The notes: generated from the letters alone by a model not told the origin. 8,234 nucleotides of DNA from Syntrophus sp. (in: bacteria) (GCA_003451635.1 DMAT01000085.1:1-8234); one strand, 5' to 3'. Positions 1-6,444 are shown, counted from the first letter of the stretch. Numbers and translations are program-made.

Positions 1-98
1 AAGACCGCCTCGGTGACACATTCCGCGCAATTATAACCCAGAGAAAAATTCTTCCGGGCACGTTGGCGGATTTCCTCGATTTTTTCCTCACGCGTCAT
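1..98 (-). CDS. C_GCAxxG_C_C family redox-type protein, 5' end only
   Basis: Only the first 32 codons lie in the window; the gene continues past position 1. The peptide begins MTREEKIEEIRQRARKNF and goes on to SLGYNCAECVTEAV. A lysine/arginine-rich first helix followed by a Y-N-C-A-E segment is the usual opening of the C_GCAxxG_C_C family. These are small cysteine-rich proteins, probably redox or metal-binding, common in anaerobes and named for cysteines that lie further downstream and cannot be seen here. The ATG start is well supported by an AGGAGG ribosome binding site at 105-110, 6 nt upstream. It lies 179 nt downstream of the PAS-LuxR gene on the same strand, and that gap holds a perfect inverted repeat, so it may have its own regulated promoter. 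The family assignment rests on a short segment and is moderately secure; the exact function is unknown. Confidence 0.6.
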   Translation of the reverse strand, partial: MTREEKIEEIRQRARKNFSLGYNCAECVTEAV

Positions 99-102
99 AA
101 AT

Positions 103-110
103 CCCCTCCT
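103..110 (-). promoter_or_regulatory. Ribosome binding site of the C_GCAxxG_C_C gene
   Basis: On the minus strand this reads AGGAGGGG, a near-ideal Shine-Dalgarno sequence placed 4-6 nt before the ATG at 98-96. It supports that start codon and shows the partial gene at the left edge is real. Confidence 0.75.
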
Positions 111-217
111 TAGCTATGATTGGTTAAAAACGATATTGGCCCCCCTGAAAACACTACACACATTCTATATTTTCAAAGGATGCAACCACTGATTTCACTA
201 AAATGCAATACTGAAAA

Positions 218-238
218 TTTACGTATGGTATACGTAAA
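218..238. promoter_or_regulatory. Perfect 9-bp inverted repeat, candidate operator
   Basis: The arms TTTACGTAT and ATACGTAAA are exact reverse complements separated by GGT. The repeat sits in the AT-rich gap between the 3' end of the PAS-LuxR gene (stop at 278) and the start of the C_GCAxxG_C_C gene (98). Its centre is about 130 bp upstream of the latter start. No T-tract follows on either strand, so a terminator is unlikely. The symmetry and size suit a site for a dimeric helix-turn-helix regulator. The adjacent LuxR-type protein is the obvious candidate, but that link is inference from proximity only. Confidence 0.45.
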
Positions 239-277
239 ATGTATATGTATTCGAAGAACTGGGATGGAGCAGGATTA

Positions 278-1531
278 CTATATAGAGAGAAGATATGAGC
301 GGAGATTGATTTTCCTGCTCCTCAAACCAATTTTTTTTCTGATGTTGTCCCGGTGCACGTCGATCGTTCGGGAAGATATATGAAGCAGTTCAGCGATTTC
401 CTTTGTTGTTCGTCCCTCTTTTATAAAATTTACGATCTTGATTTCCATTGGTGTAAGGTTGGGGTATTTAGAGAACAGGGTGCGCAAGAACGGCGAAATG
501 ATCTCATTGATGTGACCCTCAAGGATCGTTAATTGATTCAACTGGCGGCTGTCGACGGATGACAGTTTCAGATTGTCGACATGAGGCAGGATCAGCTCTC
601 TCATGTTGCAGAGCACCTTTTCTTCAAGCTCCGTCTTATCCTCTTCCCTCCGCTTGAGGAGAACTTTAAGGGCGGTGTTTGCATCTTCAAGATTCCTTGA
701 TTTTTCAGATAGTTCTCTTTCTCTTTTCTTCAGGTCTTCTTCCATCCTTTTCCGTTCCGTGATGTTCCGGGCAATACCGTGAATGGAGATGTTTCTGCCG
801 TTTTCCTTCATGATCCGGGTGTTGACTTCCAGCCATACCGTCTCGCCATCTTTCGTCCGGGTCCGGAATTCCTGAGGATACTTTATTTCGGCATCGTCGC
901 TCTTCTGTTGAAGAAGGTCCCGGACCAGATCAAGATCATTACGATGAAGGAGGTCGGCCATGTTCAGGCCTTTGAGTTGCTCCGGTTCGTAGCCGTAGGT
1001 TTTGGCGGCGGCGGCGTTGCCGGACAGGATCTTGCCGTCGAAATCGAGAATAAAGATGATGTCGTTGGCATTTTCGAAGAGCTCACGATACTGCTGCTCC
1101 GACTGTCTCAGTGCCTCTTCGGCCCTTCGGCGTTCCGTGATGTCGGTGACGATTTCTACAATCCCGGTTAGAGATCCCTTTTCATTGCGGACGGGGTAAC
1201 TGCGGAGGACCCAATTCTTCTTATACGACAAAAAATCCACTACCTCGTGGGGTTTCCCGGTTTTAAGGGTTTTTTCGGCCGGGCAGACACGGCATACTTT
1301 GCTTCTATTGTGGAGGGCTTGATAGCAGTGCTTTTTGTTCAGTTGACCCGTTGTGAGCTGGAAGGCTTCATGCATGGCCTTGTTTGCCCAGATAACGCGT
1401 AAATCCGTGTCCAGATATAAAACAAGTTCGGTCATCGAATCGAGGATGACGGATTTTTCCTGTTCCGATCTGATAAGCTTTTCAAATAATCGGAGCTGCT
1501 TTTTTTCGACTTGCCGGATTTCCGAAGCCAT
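278..1531 (-). CDS. PAS-PAS-LuxR one-component transcriptional regulator
   Basis: Probably a cytoplasmic sensor-regulator that couples ligand or redox sensing by PAS domains to DNA binding. The longest frame runs to a TTG at 1588 (436 residues, numbering used here). Two PAS domains lie at about 42-153 and 160-280, each ending in a D/N-I-T-E-R-(K/R)-R segment. A charged coiled coil follows (about 280-330). A LuxR/GerE-type helix-turn-helix ends the protein (about 376-436), with LTPMEIKIVNFIKEG and HISSRTIDVHRDNIRKKIGL visible. There is no kinase, receiver or membrane segment, so it should act without a phosphorelay. The first PAS domain has a cysteine set (C88, C99, C102) in an HCYQALHN...VCRVCP context. 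I chose the ATG at 1531 because GGAG stands 10 nt upstream (1542-1545); the TTG at 1588 and the ATG at 1567 have no visible ribosome binding site. Target genes are unknown. Confidence 0.85.
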   Translation of the reverse strand: MASEIRQVEKKQLRLFEKLIRSEQEKSVILDSMTELVLYLDTDLRVIWANKAMHEAFQLTTGQLNKKHCYQALHNRSKVCRVCPAEKTLKTGKPHEVVDFLSYKKNWVLRSYPVRNEKGSLTGIVEIVTDITERRRAEEALRQSEQQYRELFENANDIIFILDFDGKILSGNAAAAKTYGYEPEQLKGLNMADLLHRNDLDLVRDLLQQKSDDAEIKYPQEFRTRTKDGETVWLEVNTRIMKENGRNISIHGIARNITERKRMEEDLKKRERELSEKSRNLEDANTALKVLLKRREEDKTELEEKVLCNMRELILPHVDNLKLSSVDSRQLNQLTILEGHINEIISPFLRTLFSKYPNLTPMEIKIVNFIKEGRTTKEIAELLHISSRTIDVHRDNIRKKIGLRSRKINLRSYLLSI

Positions 1532-1640
1532 CTTTGTCAGTCTCCGTTCAGGTATTCCTTTTCCCATCTCAGGGAGGCGACCGTACAAAAAATTGTGCTC
1601 TGAGACTGCCTGGACAGAAAAGCCCGTCTGTCTGGATCAC

Positions 1641-1669
1641 TAAAAGCCAAATAAATTAAACAAAGTCAA
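1641..1669 (-). promoter_or_regulatory. Possible sigma-70-type promoter for the PAS-LuxR gene
   Basis: On the minus strand TTGACT (1669-1664) is followed after 17 nt by CTTTTA (1646-1641), about 110 nt before the preferred ATG. The -35 hexamer matches five of six consensus positions, the -10 is poor, and the region is AT-rich. This is only a pattern match. Confidence 0.25.
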
Positions 1670-1752
1670 GATGTTTTTGTCTTTATGGTTGAATCCCTGT
1701 TTGCATGACTGAAAGGACTATGATAGCTTACTTTCCTCTCTATTCATAAAAA

Positions 1753-1760
1753 AGAAGGGA
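1753..1760 (+). promoter_or_regulatory. Ribosome binding site for the TTG start of the MtnA-like gene
   Basis: AGAAGGGA lies 10 nt before the TTG at 1771. This favours the TTG over the in-frame ATG at 1789, which has no comparable site. Confidence 0.45.
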
Positions 1761-1770
1761 AACTGGAATC

Positions 1771-2784
1771 TTGACTGAACCTTTATTGATGCATCTGGAG
1801 AACAATGTTTATCTGGAGGGGGAAGACGCCCTGATCATCATTGATCGGCGCAAGTTGCCCCGGTCCGAAGCGGAGGTGTATTGCACCGACCATGTGGAAG
1901 TGGCCCGGGCCATCGAGCAGATGATGGTCCAGGGAGCGGGAGATATTGCCCTCACGGCGGGATACGGTCTTTATCTCGCGGCCAGGGAAATGGAGAGGCA
2001 AGAAGGCGGTTTGGATATGGCGGTCCTCAAGCAGGCCGCCGATCGCCTTTGCGCCACCCGGCCGACGGGTTTTCATCTCGCCGTCCTTATGGGGAAACTC
2101 TTGGAGAGGGTCAGAAAACACGCCGGCGGCAAGGCCTCGGAGATTATCCTTGCCGTCTTGAACAAGAGCCTCGCCCGTCAGCGGGAGATCTCCCAGGCTA
2201 CGGGCAGGCAGGCGGAAACCCTGCTTGCCTCCGGAGATACGGTTCTTACCCACTGTTTTGCCGGAGCCGGTCTGCTTTACATGTTCAAGTATGCAAAAGA
2301 AAATGGCAAGCAAATAAAAGCGATATGTACGGAGACGCGGCCCTATCTCCAGGGGGCCAGACTGACGGCCTGGTCGCTGAGTGAAATGGGAATCGACACC
2401 ACCCTCATCACCGACAACATGGCGGCCTATTGCATGTCCAAAGGAATGATTCAGAAGGTCTTTACCGCGGCGGACCGGATTGCCATGGACGGCGCCGTAG
2501 CCAACAAGGTGGGGACCCTGCAATTGGCCATCTGCGCGCGGCACTTGGGCATTCCCTTTTATATCCTCGGTTACGGTGGTCCCGACCGTCGCACCCTGCG
2601 GGGGAATGACATCCCCATCGAGGAGCGGGATCCCCGGGAGGTTCTCGAATTCCAGGGGACGCCAATCACCGGCGAACGGGTGCAGGCATATTACCCTGCC
2701 TTCGATATCACCCCGCCGGAACTGATAACCGGCATCGTCACGGTAACCGGCGTGCATAAACCAGTGAAAATAGCCTCTGCTTAG
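1771..2784 (+). CDS. mtnA: S-methyl-5-thioribose-1-phosphate isomerase family protein, divergent
   Basis: A member of the MtnA/eIF2B-alpha-like isomerase family. Canonical members convert the aldose methylthioribose-1-phosphate to methylthioribulose-1-phosphate in methionine salvage; relatives act on 5-deoxyribose-1-phosphate or ribose-1,5-bisphosphate. At 337 residues the length is typical. The catalytic pair appears kept: Cys162 in VLTHCFAGAG and Asp215 in LITDNMA. Also kept are TRPT (96-99), TETRPYLQGARLTAW (187-201), VANKVGT (243-249) and AFDITPPELIT (310-320). Two regions differ from the usual family. The VRGAPAIG motif reads VQGAGDIA (53-60), replacing a substrate-binding Arg by Gln, and the segment before NDIPIEER reads GYGGPDRRTLRG instead of an STID-type motif. 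The start is a TTG with AGAAGGGA at 1753-1760; an in-frame ATG lies at 1789. The gene stands alone with no other salvage gene beside it, so the substrate is uncertain. Confidence 0.8.
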   Translation: MTEPLLMHLENNVYLEGEDALIIIDRRKLPRSEAEVYCTDHVEVARAIEQMMVQGAGDIALTAGYGLYLAAREMERQEGGLDMAVLKQAADRLCATRPTGFHLAVLMGKLLERVRKHAGGKASEIILAVLNKSLARQREISQATGRQAETLLASGDTVLTHCFAGAGLLYMFKYAKENGKQIKAICTETRPYLQGARLTAWSLSEMGIDTTLITDNMAAYCMSKGMIQKVFTAADRIAMDGAVANKVGTLQLAICARHLGIPFYILGYGGPDRRTLRGNDIPIEERDPREVLEFQGTPITGERVQAYYPAFDITPPELITGIVTVTGVHKPVKIASA

Positions 2785-2838
2785 GCGGTGGTTAAAGATA
2801 AGCGGTGGGGATGCAAAAGCCGTGATCGGGGCAATGCC

Positions 2839-3060
2839 TCACTGGAGGCGATCGCTGAAGACGTCGACGGCCACGGCGACCTCTTTTTCGAGGCACAGCA
2901 TCGATTGGGGAACGAGAAAGCTGCGCATATGAGTAGGAACATAAATGAGGAACCAGGGATCGCCTGCCTCATATTCTCCTCGCCTGCCGATAATCTTTCC
3001 CGTGCGTCCGTAAAACGGGTGCCGGGGGTGGTCAACAACGACAATATCGCCAAGTTCCAT
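2839..3060 (-). CDS. Small KOW/SH3-like hypothetical protein
   Basis: A 73-residue protein that I do not recognise as a named family. Its first part, MELGDIVVVDHPRHPFYGRT followed by GKIIGRR, resembles a KOW or SH3-like beta-barrel: G-D-x-V-x-V, then a G-R-T-G-K-I turn. It continues WFLIYVP and SFLVPQSML, alternating like further beta strands. No signal peptide or membrane segment is seen. The start is strongly supported by GGGAGG at 3069-3074, 8 nt before the ATG. Longer frames over the same DNA (2788-3123 on plus, 2781-3053 on minus) look less protein-like and have no such site. It is convergent with the MtnA-like gene (54-nt gap) and divergent from the MBL-fold gene. KOW-type folds often bind RNA or protein, but no function is claimed here. 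Confidence 0.7.
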   Translation of the reverse strand: MELGDIVVVDHPRHPFYGRTGKIIGRRGEYEAGDPWFLIYVPTHMRSFLVPQSMLCLEKEVAVAVDVFSDRLQ

Positions 3061-3068
3061 AGGTCGTT

Positions 3069-3074
3069 CCTCCC
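3069..3074 (-). promoter_or_regulatory. Strong ribosome binding site of the small KOW-like gene
   Basis: GGGAGG on the minus strand, 8 nt before the ATG at 3060. It is the main evidence that this short frame is translated. Confidence 0.7.
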
Positions 3075-3192
3075 AATTTTATCATGGCCAAGTGGTGGAA
3101 ATATTTGCGCAGATCTCGTATAGACGGCGGTATTCTAACAATCTTTCCAGAGAAAATCCACTTTTATTCTCCATGTTGAGAGGCAAAACGGA

Positions 3193-3249
3193 ATTGGTGT
3201 AACAGCTATCCGACCCACCCCGGTGAGCCGCTGGAAACGGCTTGCCAAT
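3193..3249 (+). other. Nested short inverted repeats in the leader before the MBL-fold gene
   Basis: ATTGG (3193-3197) can pair with CCAAT (3245-3249), enclosing a hairpin AGCCG (3226-3230)/CGGCT (3238-3242) with a 7-nt loop. CACC (3216-3219) could also pair with GGTG at 3222-3225 or 3196-3199. The stems are short and match no riboswitch class I could recall. They may be chance, or a weakly folded leader upstream of the start at 3321. Otherwise the 260-nt gap at 3061-3320 shows only the two ribosome binding sites. Confidence 0.2.
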
Positions 3250-3310
3250 GAGACAGAAAATTTGTGTTGAAGATAATGAAGGACAGTATGAAGTGGGAGT
3301 AAATTTACTT

Positions 3311-3316
3311 AGGAGG
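3311..3316 (+). promoter_or_regulatory. Ribosome binding site of the MBL-fold hydrolase gene
   Basis: A perfect AGGAGG, 4 nt before the ATG at 3321, fixing the start of the hydrolase. Confidence 0.75.
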
Positions 3317-3320
3317 AACG

Positions 3321-4025
3321 ATGCCCCATATATCTATTGAACAGTTCCGTTGCGGCGATAATCTTGCTTATTTGATCTACGGGAAGAAGGAAGCCGTGGC
3401 CATTGACGGCGTGGCCTGGGAGGAGATGCTCCGCTTCCGCGACGAGCAAGAGCTTTCCCTGGCCTATGTTACCAACACCCACGGCCACTTCGATCACACA
3501 GCGGGCAATGAACCGCTCCTTCGCCACAGCCGGGCACAGTATCTGGATCATGACGAGTTTCCTGACGGCGGGGTAATCGAGATCGAGGGAGAATCAATTA
3601 AGGTATACCGGACGCCGGGGCACACGGCGGATTCCGTATGTTTCCATGTCGGCGGTGTCCTAATCACTGGGGACACCCTGTTTAATGGCACGGTGGGCAA
3701 CTGCTTTTCCGGCGATCAAAGGGCCTTCTTCCGGTCCATCAAGCGCCTCGTGGCCCTGCCGGGAGACACCCTTGTCTATGCAGGTCACGATTATGTACGG
3801 GATTCCGTGGCCCTGGCGAAACAATTGGAACCGGATAACCCGGAGATTGAACGGTTCCGACAGGCATACGACCCCGGCCATGTTTGCTCAACCCTCGCCG
3901 AGGAATTGCAGATCAATCCCTATCTCCGTTTCAATGAACCGGCGATTATCGACCTCCTCAAGGAGCATGGCCTTCCCCGCGCCACCGAGGAAGAGCGGTG
4001 GCTCTCCTTAATGTCCATCGAGTGA
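3321..4025 (+). CDS. MBL-fold metallo-hydrolase, glyoxalase II (GloB)-like
   Basis: A cytoplasmic metallo-beta-lactamase fold thioesterase of the hydroxyacylglutathione hydrolase type, 234 residues (slightly shorter than E. coli GloB). The dinuclear metal site is complete: THGHFDH gives His54, His56, Asp58 and His59; then PGHTADS (His101), GDTLF (Asp118) and YAGHDY (His156). A HAGH C-terminal domain is suggested by INPYLRF (198-204). True GloB hydrolyses S-lactoylglutathione to lactate and glutathione. Here the C terminus ends ERWLSLMSIE, without the Arg-x-x-Lys pair that contacts glutathione in typical enzymes, and the loop usually reading GCGR-F-EG is GNCFSGD. The thiol cofactor may therefore differ. 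The gene is apparently monocistronic and is convergent with the DUF2156 gene across only 24 nt, with no clear terminator between them. The fold is certain; the substrate is not. Confidence 0.88.
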   Translation: MPHISIEQFRCGDNLAYLIYGKKEAVAIDGVAWEEMLRFRDEQELSLAYVTNTHGHFDHTAGNEPLLRHSRAQYLDHDEFPDGGVIEIEGESIKVYRTPGHTADSVCFHVGGVLITGDTLFNGTVGNCFSGDQRAFFRSIKRLVALPGDTLVYAGHDYVRDSVALAKQLEPDNPEIERFRQAYDPGHVCSTLAEELQINPYLRFNEPAIIDLLKEHGLPRATEEERWLSLMSIE

Positions 4026-4049
4026 AAAGTTTTTGGAATGGACCAGGTA

Positions 4050-4955
4050 TCAGCGGAGGGCCAGGCGGTAGGATTTGATTTTTAAGACCGGATGATAGGA
4101 ATGCTTTGATTCGGCTAAGGCGGGAAGGCCCATGTCGCTTTCCTTGTTGATATACAGGTAGTCTTTAAAAAGGTGTTTCGCGCATTCGTTGTCGAGGTAC
4201 TGGTAGAGGCCGCGGATGTGGGGCAGGGCCTTTTCGAAATTCATGACCCCCATATCCGGACGCAGATGGGACGAAATGCAGAAGGCGCAGATCTCTCCGT
4301 CAACGCGTACGTAAAGTCCTTTCATATCGAGATGTTCATAATGATTAAGGGCGTTGATAACGGCCTCCTTTTCACAGGCCAGACTCAAGTCCTGATCGAC
4401 GTCGCAGTTCCTGATTTCACACCACTTTTCGAGACAGTCCAGGCATTCCACAACCTCAGCGGGTGTTATCGGTCCGGTAACCACCCGGTTTAGCTGGAGA
4501 TAATCCCGGGAAAACTGGTGAAGCAGATTGCGTTTCTTGGCGTAACGATTGCCCTTTAGCTGACTCAGATCTGCGGTGAGATAGACATAGTCGTCATATT
4601 CCGGTTGTTCGGAGACGATAAAGTACGGCCCGATCTTTTCCTTTCCCGTTTGTTCCAGATAATCCTCGGGGACCGATCCATATTGTCGGTAGCCGGTCTG
4701 CAAGGCAAGGGCGGCAAGCTCTTCCGGCGGGGGCAGGCCGCTCGGCCCGACCGGCAGGAGCAGATGGTTTTCTTCCGGCCGACATCCCGATTCATTGGCG
4801 ATAATTACGGAATCATTTTCGATGACATAGAAGGTCTGGAAGACATGATTGCTCCAGACGATCAGGGAAGGCAGGGAATAGGTGCACAGGCCATAGGGCT
4901 GAGTGGCAAAGTAGGGCTTGAGAAGCTGGTAGTCTTCAAGGGCGAGCTTTTTCAT
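4050..4955 (-). CDS. DUF2156 (phosphatidylglycerol lysyltransferase C-terminal-like) domain protein
   Basis: A 301-residue soluble protein of the DUF2156 / LPG_synthase_C family, built like tandem GNAT folds. Family landmarks are the LKGNRYAKKRN segment (133-143), the CLEKWCEIRNC region (174-184), an E-K-EAVINAL helix (195-203), a strand-turn with CAFCISSHLRPD (223-234), the IRGLYQYLDNECAK helix (247-260) and YINKESDMGLPAL (268-280) followed by SKHSYHPV. Relatives with a membrane domain transfer lysine from Lys-tRNA to phosphatidylglycerol. This protein has no membrane segment, and stand-alone members are mostly uncharacterised, so no acceptor is proposed. It is the last gene of the three-gene minus-strand operon; its ATG overlaps the stop of the GNAT gene in ATGA (4952-4955), implying coupled translation. 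Confidence 0.85.
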   Translation of the reverse strand: MKKLALEDYQLLKPYFATQPYGLCTYSLPSLIVWSNHVFQTFYVIENDSVIIANESGCRPEENHLLLPVGPSGLPPPEELAALALQTGYRQYGSVPEDYLEQTGKEKIGPYFIVSEQPEYDDYVYLTADLSQLKGNRYAKKRNLLHQFSRDYLQLNRVVTGPITPAEVVECLDCLEKWCEIRNCDVDQDLSLACEKEAVINALNHYEHLDMKGLYVRVDGEICAFCISSHLRPDMGVMNFEKALPHIRGLYQYLDNECAKHLFKDYLYINKESDMGLPALAESKHSYHPVLKIKSYRLALR

Positions 4956-5401
4956 GATGACTCTCTCATTGCCCCGTCAAAATTCATCATCAGGAGCATG
5001 GCCGTAGCTGCCGGCATTTCTTCAAACCCCAGTTTCCTGTAAAAAGGATGGGAATGTCTGCCGGCGATGAGACCGATCCATTGCAGACCGTCGGCCTGCA
5101 ACTGCTTGAGAATCTCCCGCACGATAACCGTTCCGACTCCCTGTCCCCGGAATTCGGGAAGAACGGTTATGTCCTGAATATAGGCGTCGCTGACGCCGTC
5201 GCTGATCGCCCGGCCCATCCCGATGATCTCATCCCCTTCACAAGCAAGGACGAAACAATGGCTCCCGGCGACAATACGGCGAATGAGTTCGTGGTTTTCG
5301 TGGGCCTGCCCGGTCCACCATCCCGCTGTTTGATAGAGGCGAATGATTTTGCCTAGTTGCGAATCCGCCGCTTGTCGGATGAAGGTATAGGTTGTTTTCA
5401 C
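4952..5401 (-). CDS. GNAT family N-acetyltransferase
   Basis: A single-domain acetyl-CoA-dependent N-acetyltransferase of 149 residues, the normal length for the fold. The acetyl-CoA binding motif A is clear: IQDITVLPEFRGQGVGT (75-91), with the R-G-Q-G-V-G pyrophosphate loop. The C-terminal motif HPFYRKLGFEEM (118-129) is typical of small-molecule or peptide acetyltransferases. The N-terminal part has LYQTAGWW (22-29), common in one subgroup of uncharacterised GNATs. The acceptor cannot be told from sequence. The start overlaps the stop of the upstream permease gene by 4 nt and the stop overlaps the start of the DUF2156 gene by 4 nt, so it is the middle gene of a tightly coupled operon. Because DUF2156 is itself GNAT-like, two acyltransferase-type proteins are made together. 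Confidence 0.88.
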   Translation of the reverse strand: MKTTYTFIRQAADSQLGKIIRLYQTAGWWTGQAHENHELIRRIVAGSHCFVLACEGDEIIGMGRAISDGVSDAYIQDITVLPEFRGQGVGTVIVREILKQLQADGLQWIGLIAGRHSHPFYRKLGFEEMPAATAMLLMMNFDGAMRESS

Positions 5402-6444
5402 GATTTTTTGCTTTTGGATAATTCGTCATGCATCTGCCAGAAGGCCTGCATCAGGGAAGTGATAACGGGTCCAATGACGAAACCAGAAATCCCGAACAGG
5501 GCAAGGCCTCCCAGGGTGGAAAGAAAGATCAGCAGGGTGTGCATCTGGACATCATGCCCTAACAGTAGCGGACGCAGCACCGCGTCCACATGGCTGATGA
5601 CGATAATGCCGAAGGCCAGGATGATAATTCCTTCCCAGAAATGCCCCATCATGACCATGACGATCCCCGCCGGGGCCCAGACAAGGGAACAGCCGATGGC
5701 GGGAACAATGGACGTGAAAACCATCATCGTCCCCCAGGTCAAGGCGCCCTTGACTCCGGTGAGAAAAAAGATCAGACCACCCAGGATGCCCTGGATGCCG
5801 CCGATAATCAGGGTCACCTTGAGGGTGGCCCGGGCGGTGGAGGAGAATCTTTCCAGAATCAGGACTTCCCGTGCCTCTTCGAGGGGCATGAGTTTCATGA
5901 TCATACGGACGAATTTATCTCCATCCCGGATAAAAAAGAACAAGGTGTAGAGCATGATTGAGAAATTAACGGCAAACACAATGGTGTTCTGCGTCAGATC
6001 CCTGAGGTTGTAGATGATGTAGTTAGCTATGTTTTTCGCTCCCTCGGCGAGATTTGCCGTGAGAAAGGCCGTGTCGATATGCATGCGGCTCAGATAGGGA
6101 TTGGCTGTAATTTTTCCCGAGATATTCTGAATCTGTTGTTCGATGGAGGCGCTGCTTACATCGAGGGCGTTATACAATGCCAGGGATTCATTCAACAAGA
6201 GGCTGCCAATAACCCCGGCCGGCAGAATGATGATCAGCATGATCATGAGGAGGACGATCGTTGCCGAAAGGCTGCGAGATTTGACCTTCCTGCAGCAGTA
6301 TTGATGAGCAGGCATGAAGATAGTGGCGATCACCGCTGCCCAGAAAATGGGGAAGAAAAAAGGCTTCATGAGATAGATAAACAGGAGAGTGGCTAGCCCG
6401 AGGAGGATGTAAAAAGTAATATGTCGAGACTTTTCAGAACTCAT
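5398..6444 (-). CDS. AI-2E family transporter (UPF0118/PerM-type membrane protein)
   Basis: A 348-residue polytopic inner-membrane protein. Hydrophobic segments lie at about 10-26, 29-45, 60-84, 150-172, 209-230, 233-262, 268-290 and 301-335, the usual pattern for the family, with a soluble stretch at about 90-145. The diagnostic C-terminal region is present: DAVLRPLLLG (287-296), then LIFLSTLGGLALFGISGFV (305-323) and GPV. Members include the putative autoinducer-2 exporter TqsA and Na+/H+ antiporters, so the name does not fix the substrate. The ATG at 6444 has no strong ribosome binding site, but it begins just before the first hydrophobic helix as expected. It is the first gene of an operon with the GNAT and DUF2156 genes and is divergent from the RNA methyltransferase gene. 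Confidence 0.88.
   Translation of the reverse strand: MSSEKSRHITFYILLGLATLLFIYLMKPFFFPIFWAAVIATIFMPAHQYCCRKVKSRSLSATIVLLMIMLIIILPAGVIGSLLLNESLALYNALDVSSASIEQQIQNISGKITANPYLSRMHIDTAFLTANLAEGAKNIANYIIYNLRDLTQNTIVFAVNFSIMLYTLFFFIRDGDKFVRMIMKLMPLEEAREVLILERFSSTARATLKVTLIIGGIQGILGGLIFFLTGVKGALTWGTMMVFTSIVPAIGCSLVWAPAGIVMVMMGHFWEGIIILAFGIIVISHVDAVLRPLLLGHDVQMHTLLIFLSTLGGLALFGISGFVIGPVITSLMQAFWQMHDELSKSKKS

Noticed and set aside
120..383. 87-residue plus-strand frame spanning the left intergenic gap
   Set aside because: It runs across the palindrome and into the antisense of the PAS-LuxR gene, and the peptide looks like translated non-coding DNA.
1719..1724. TATGAT as a -10 for the MtnA-like gene
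   Set aside because: There is no acceptable -35 at 16-18 nt; the nearest candidates, TTGCAT (1701) and TTGAAT (1689), are at the wrong spacing.
1783..2757. 324-residue open frame on the minus strand, antisense to the MtnA-like gene
   Set aside because: It lies entirely within a gene with clear family motifs, has no recognisable domain and no ribosome binding site that I could see. Codon bias in GC-rich genes often leaves such antisense frames open.
2785..2808. Direct repeat GCGGTGG (2785-2791 and 2802-2808) after the MtnA-like stop
   Set aside because: Seven bases repeated once in GC-rich DNA is compatible with chance, and it forms no hairpin or T-tract, so it is not a terminator.
2829..2840. 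Small GGGC-AAT-GCCT stem near the convergent gene ends
   Set aside because: The stem is only four pairs with no following T-tract, so a rho-independent terminator is not supported.
2781..3053. 90-residue minus-strand frame overlapping the small KOW-like gene
   Set aside because: It is a different frame of the same strand without a ribosome binding site or recognisable motif; the frame starting at 3060 has GGGAGG correctly spaced.
2788..3123. 111-residue plus-strand frame across the small KOW-like gene
   Set aside because: Its composition is not protein-like, it has no ribosome binding site, and the opposite strand has a better supported gene.
4026..4049. Terminator between the convergent MBL-fold and DUF2156 genes
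   Set aside because: The 24-nt gap has a short T-run (GTTTTTGG) but no stem before it.
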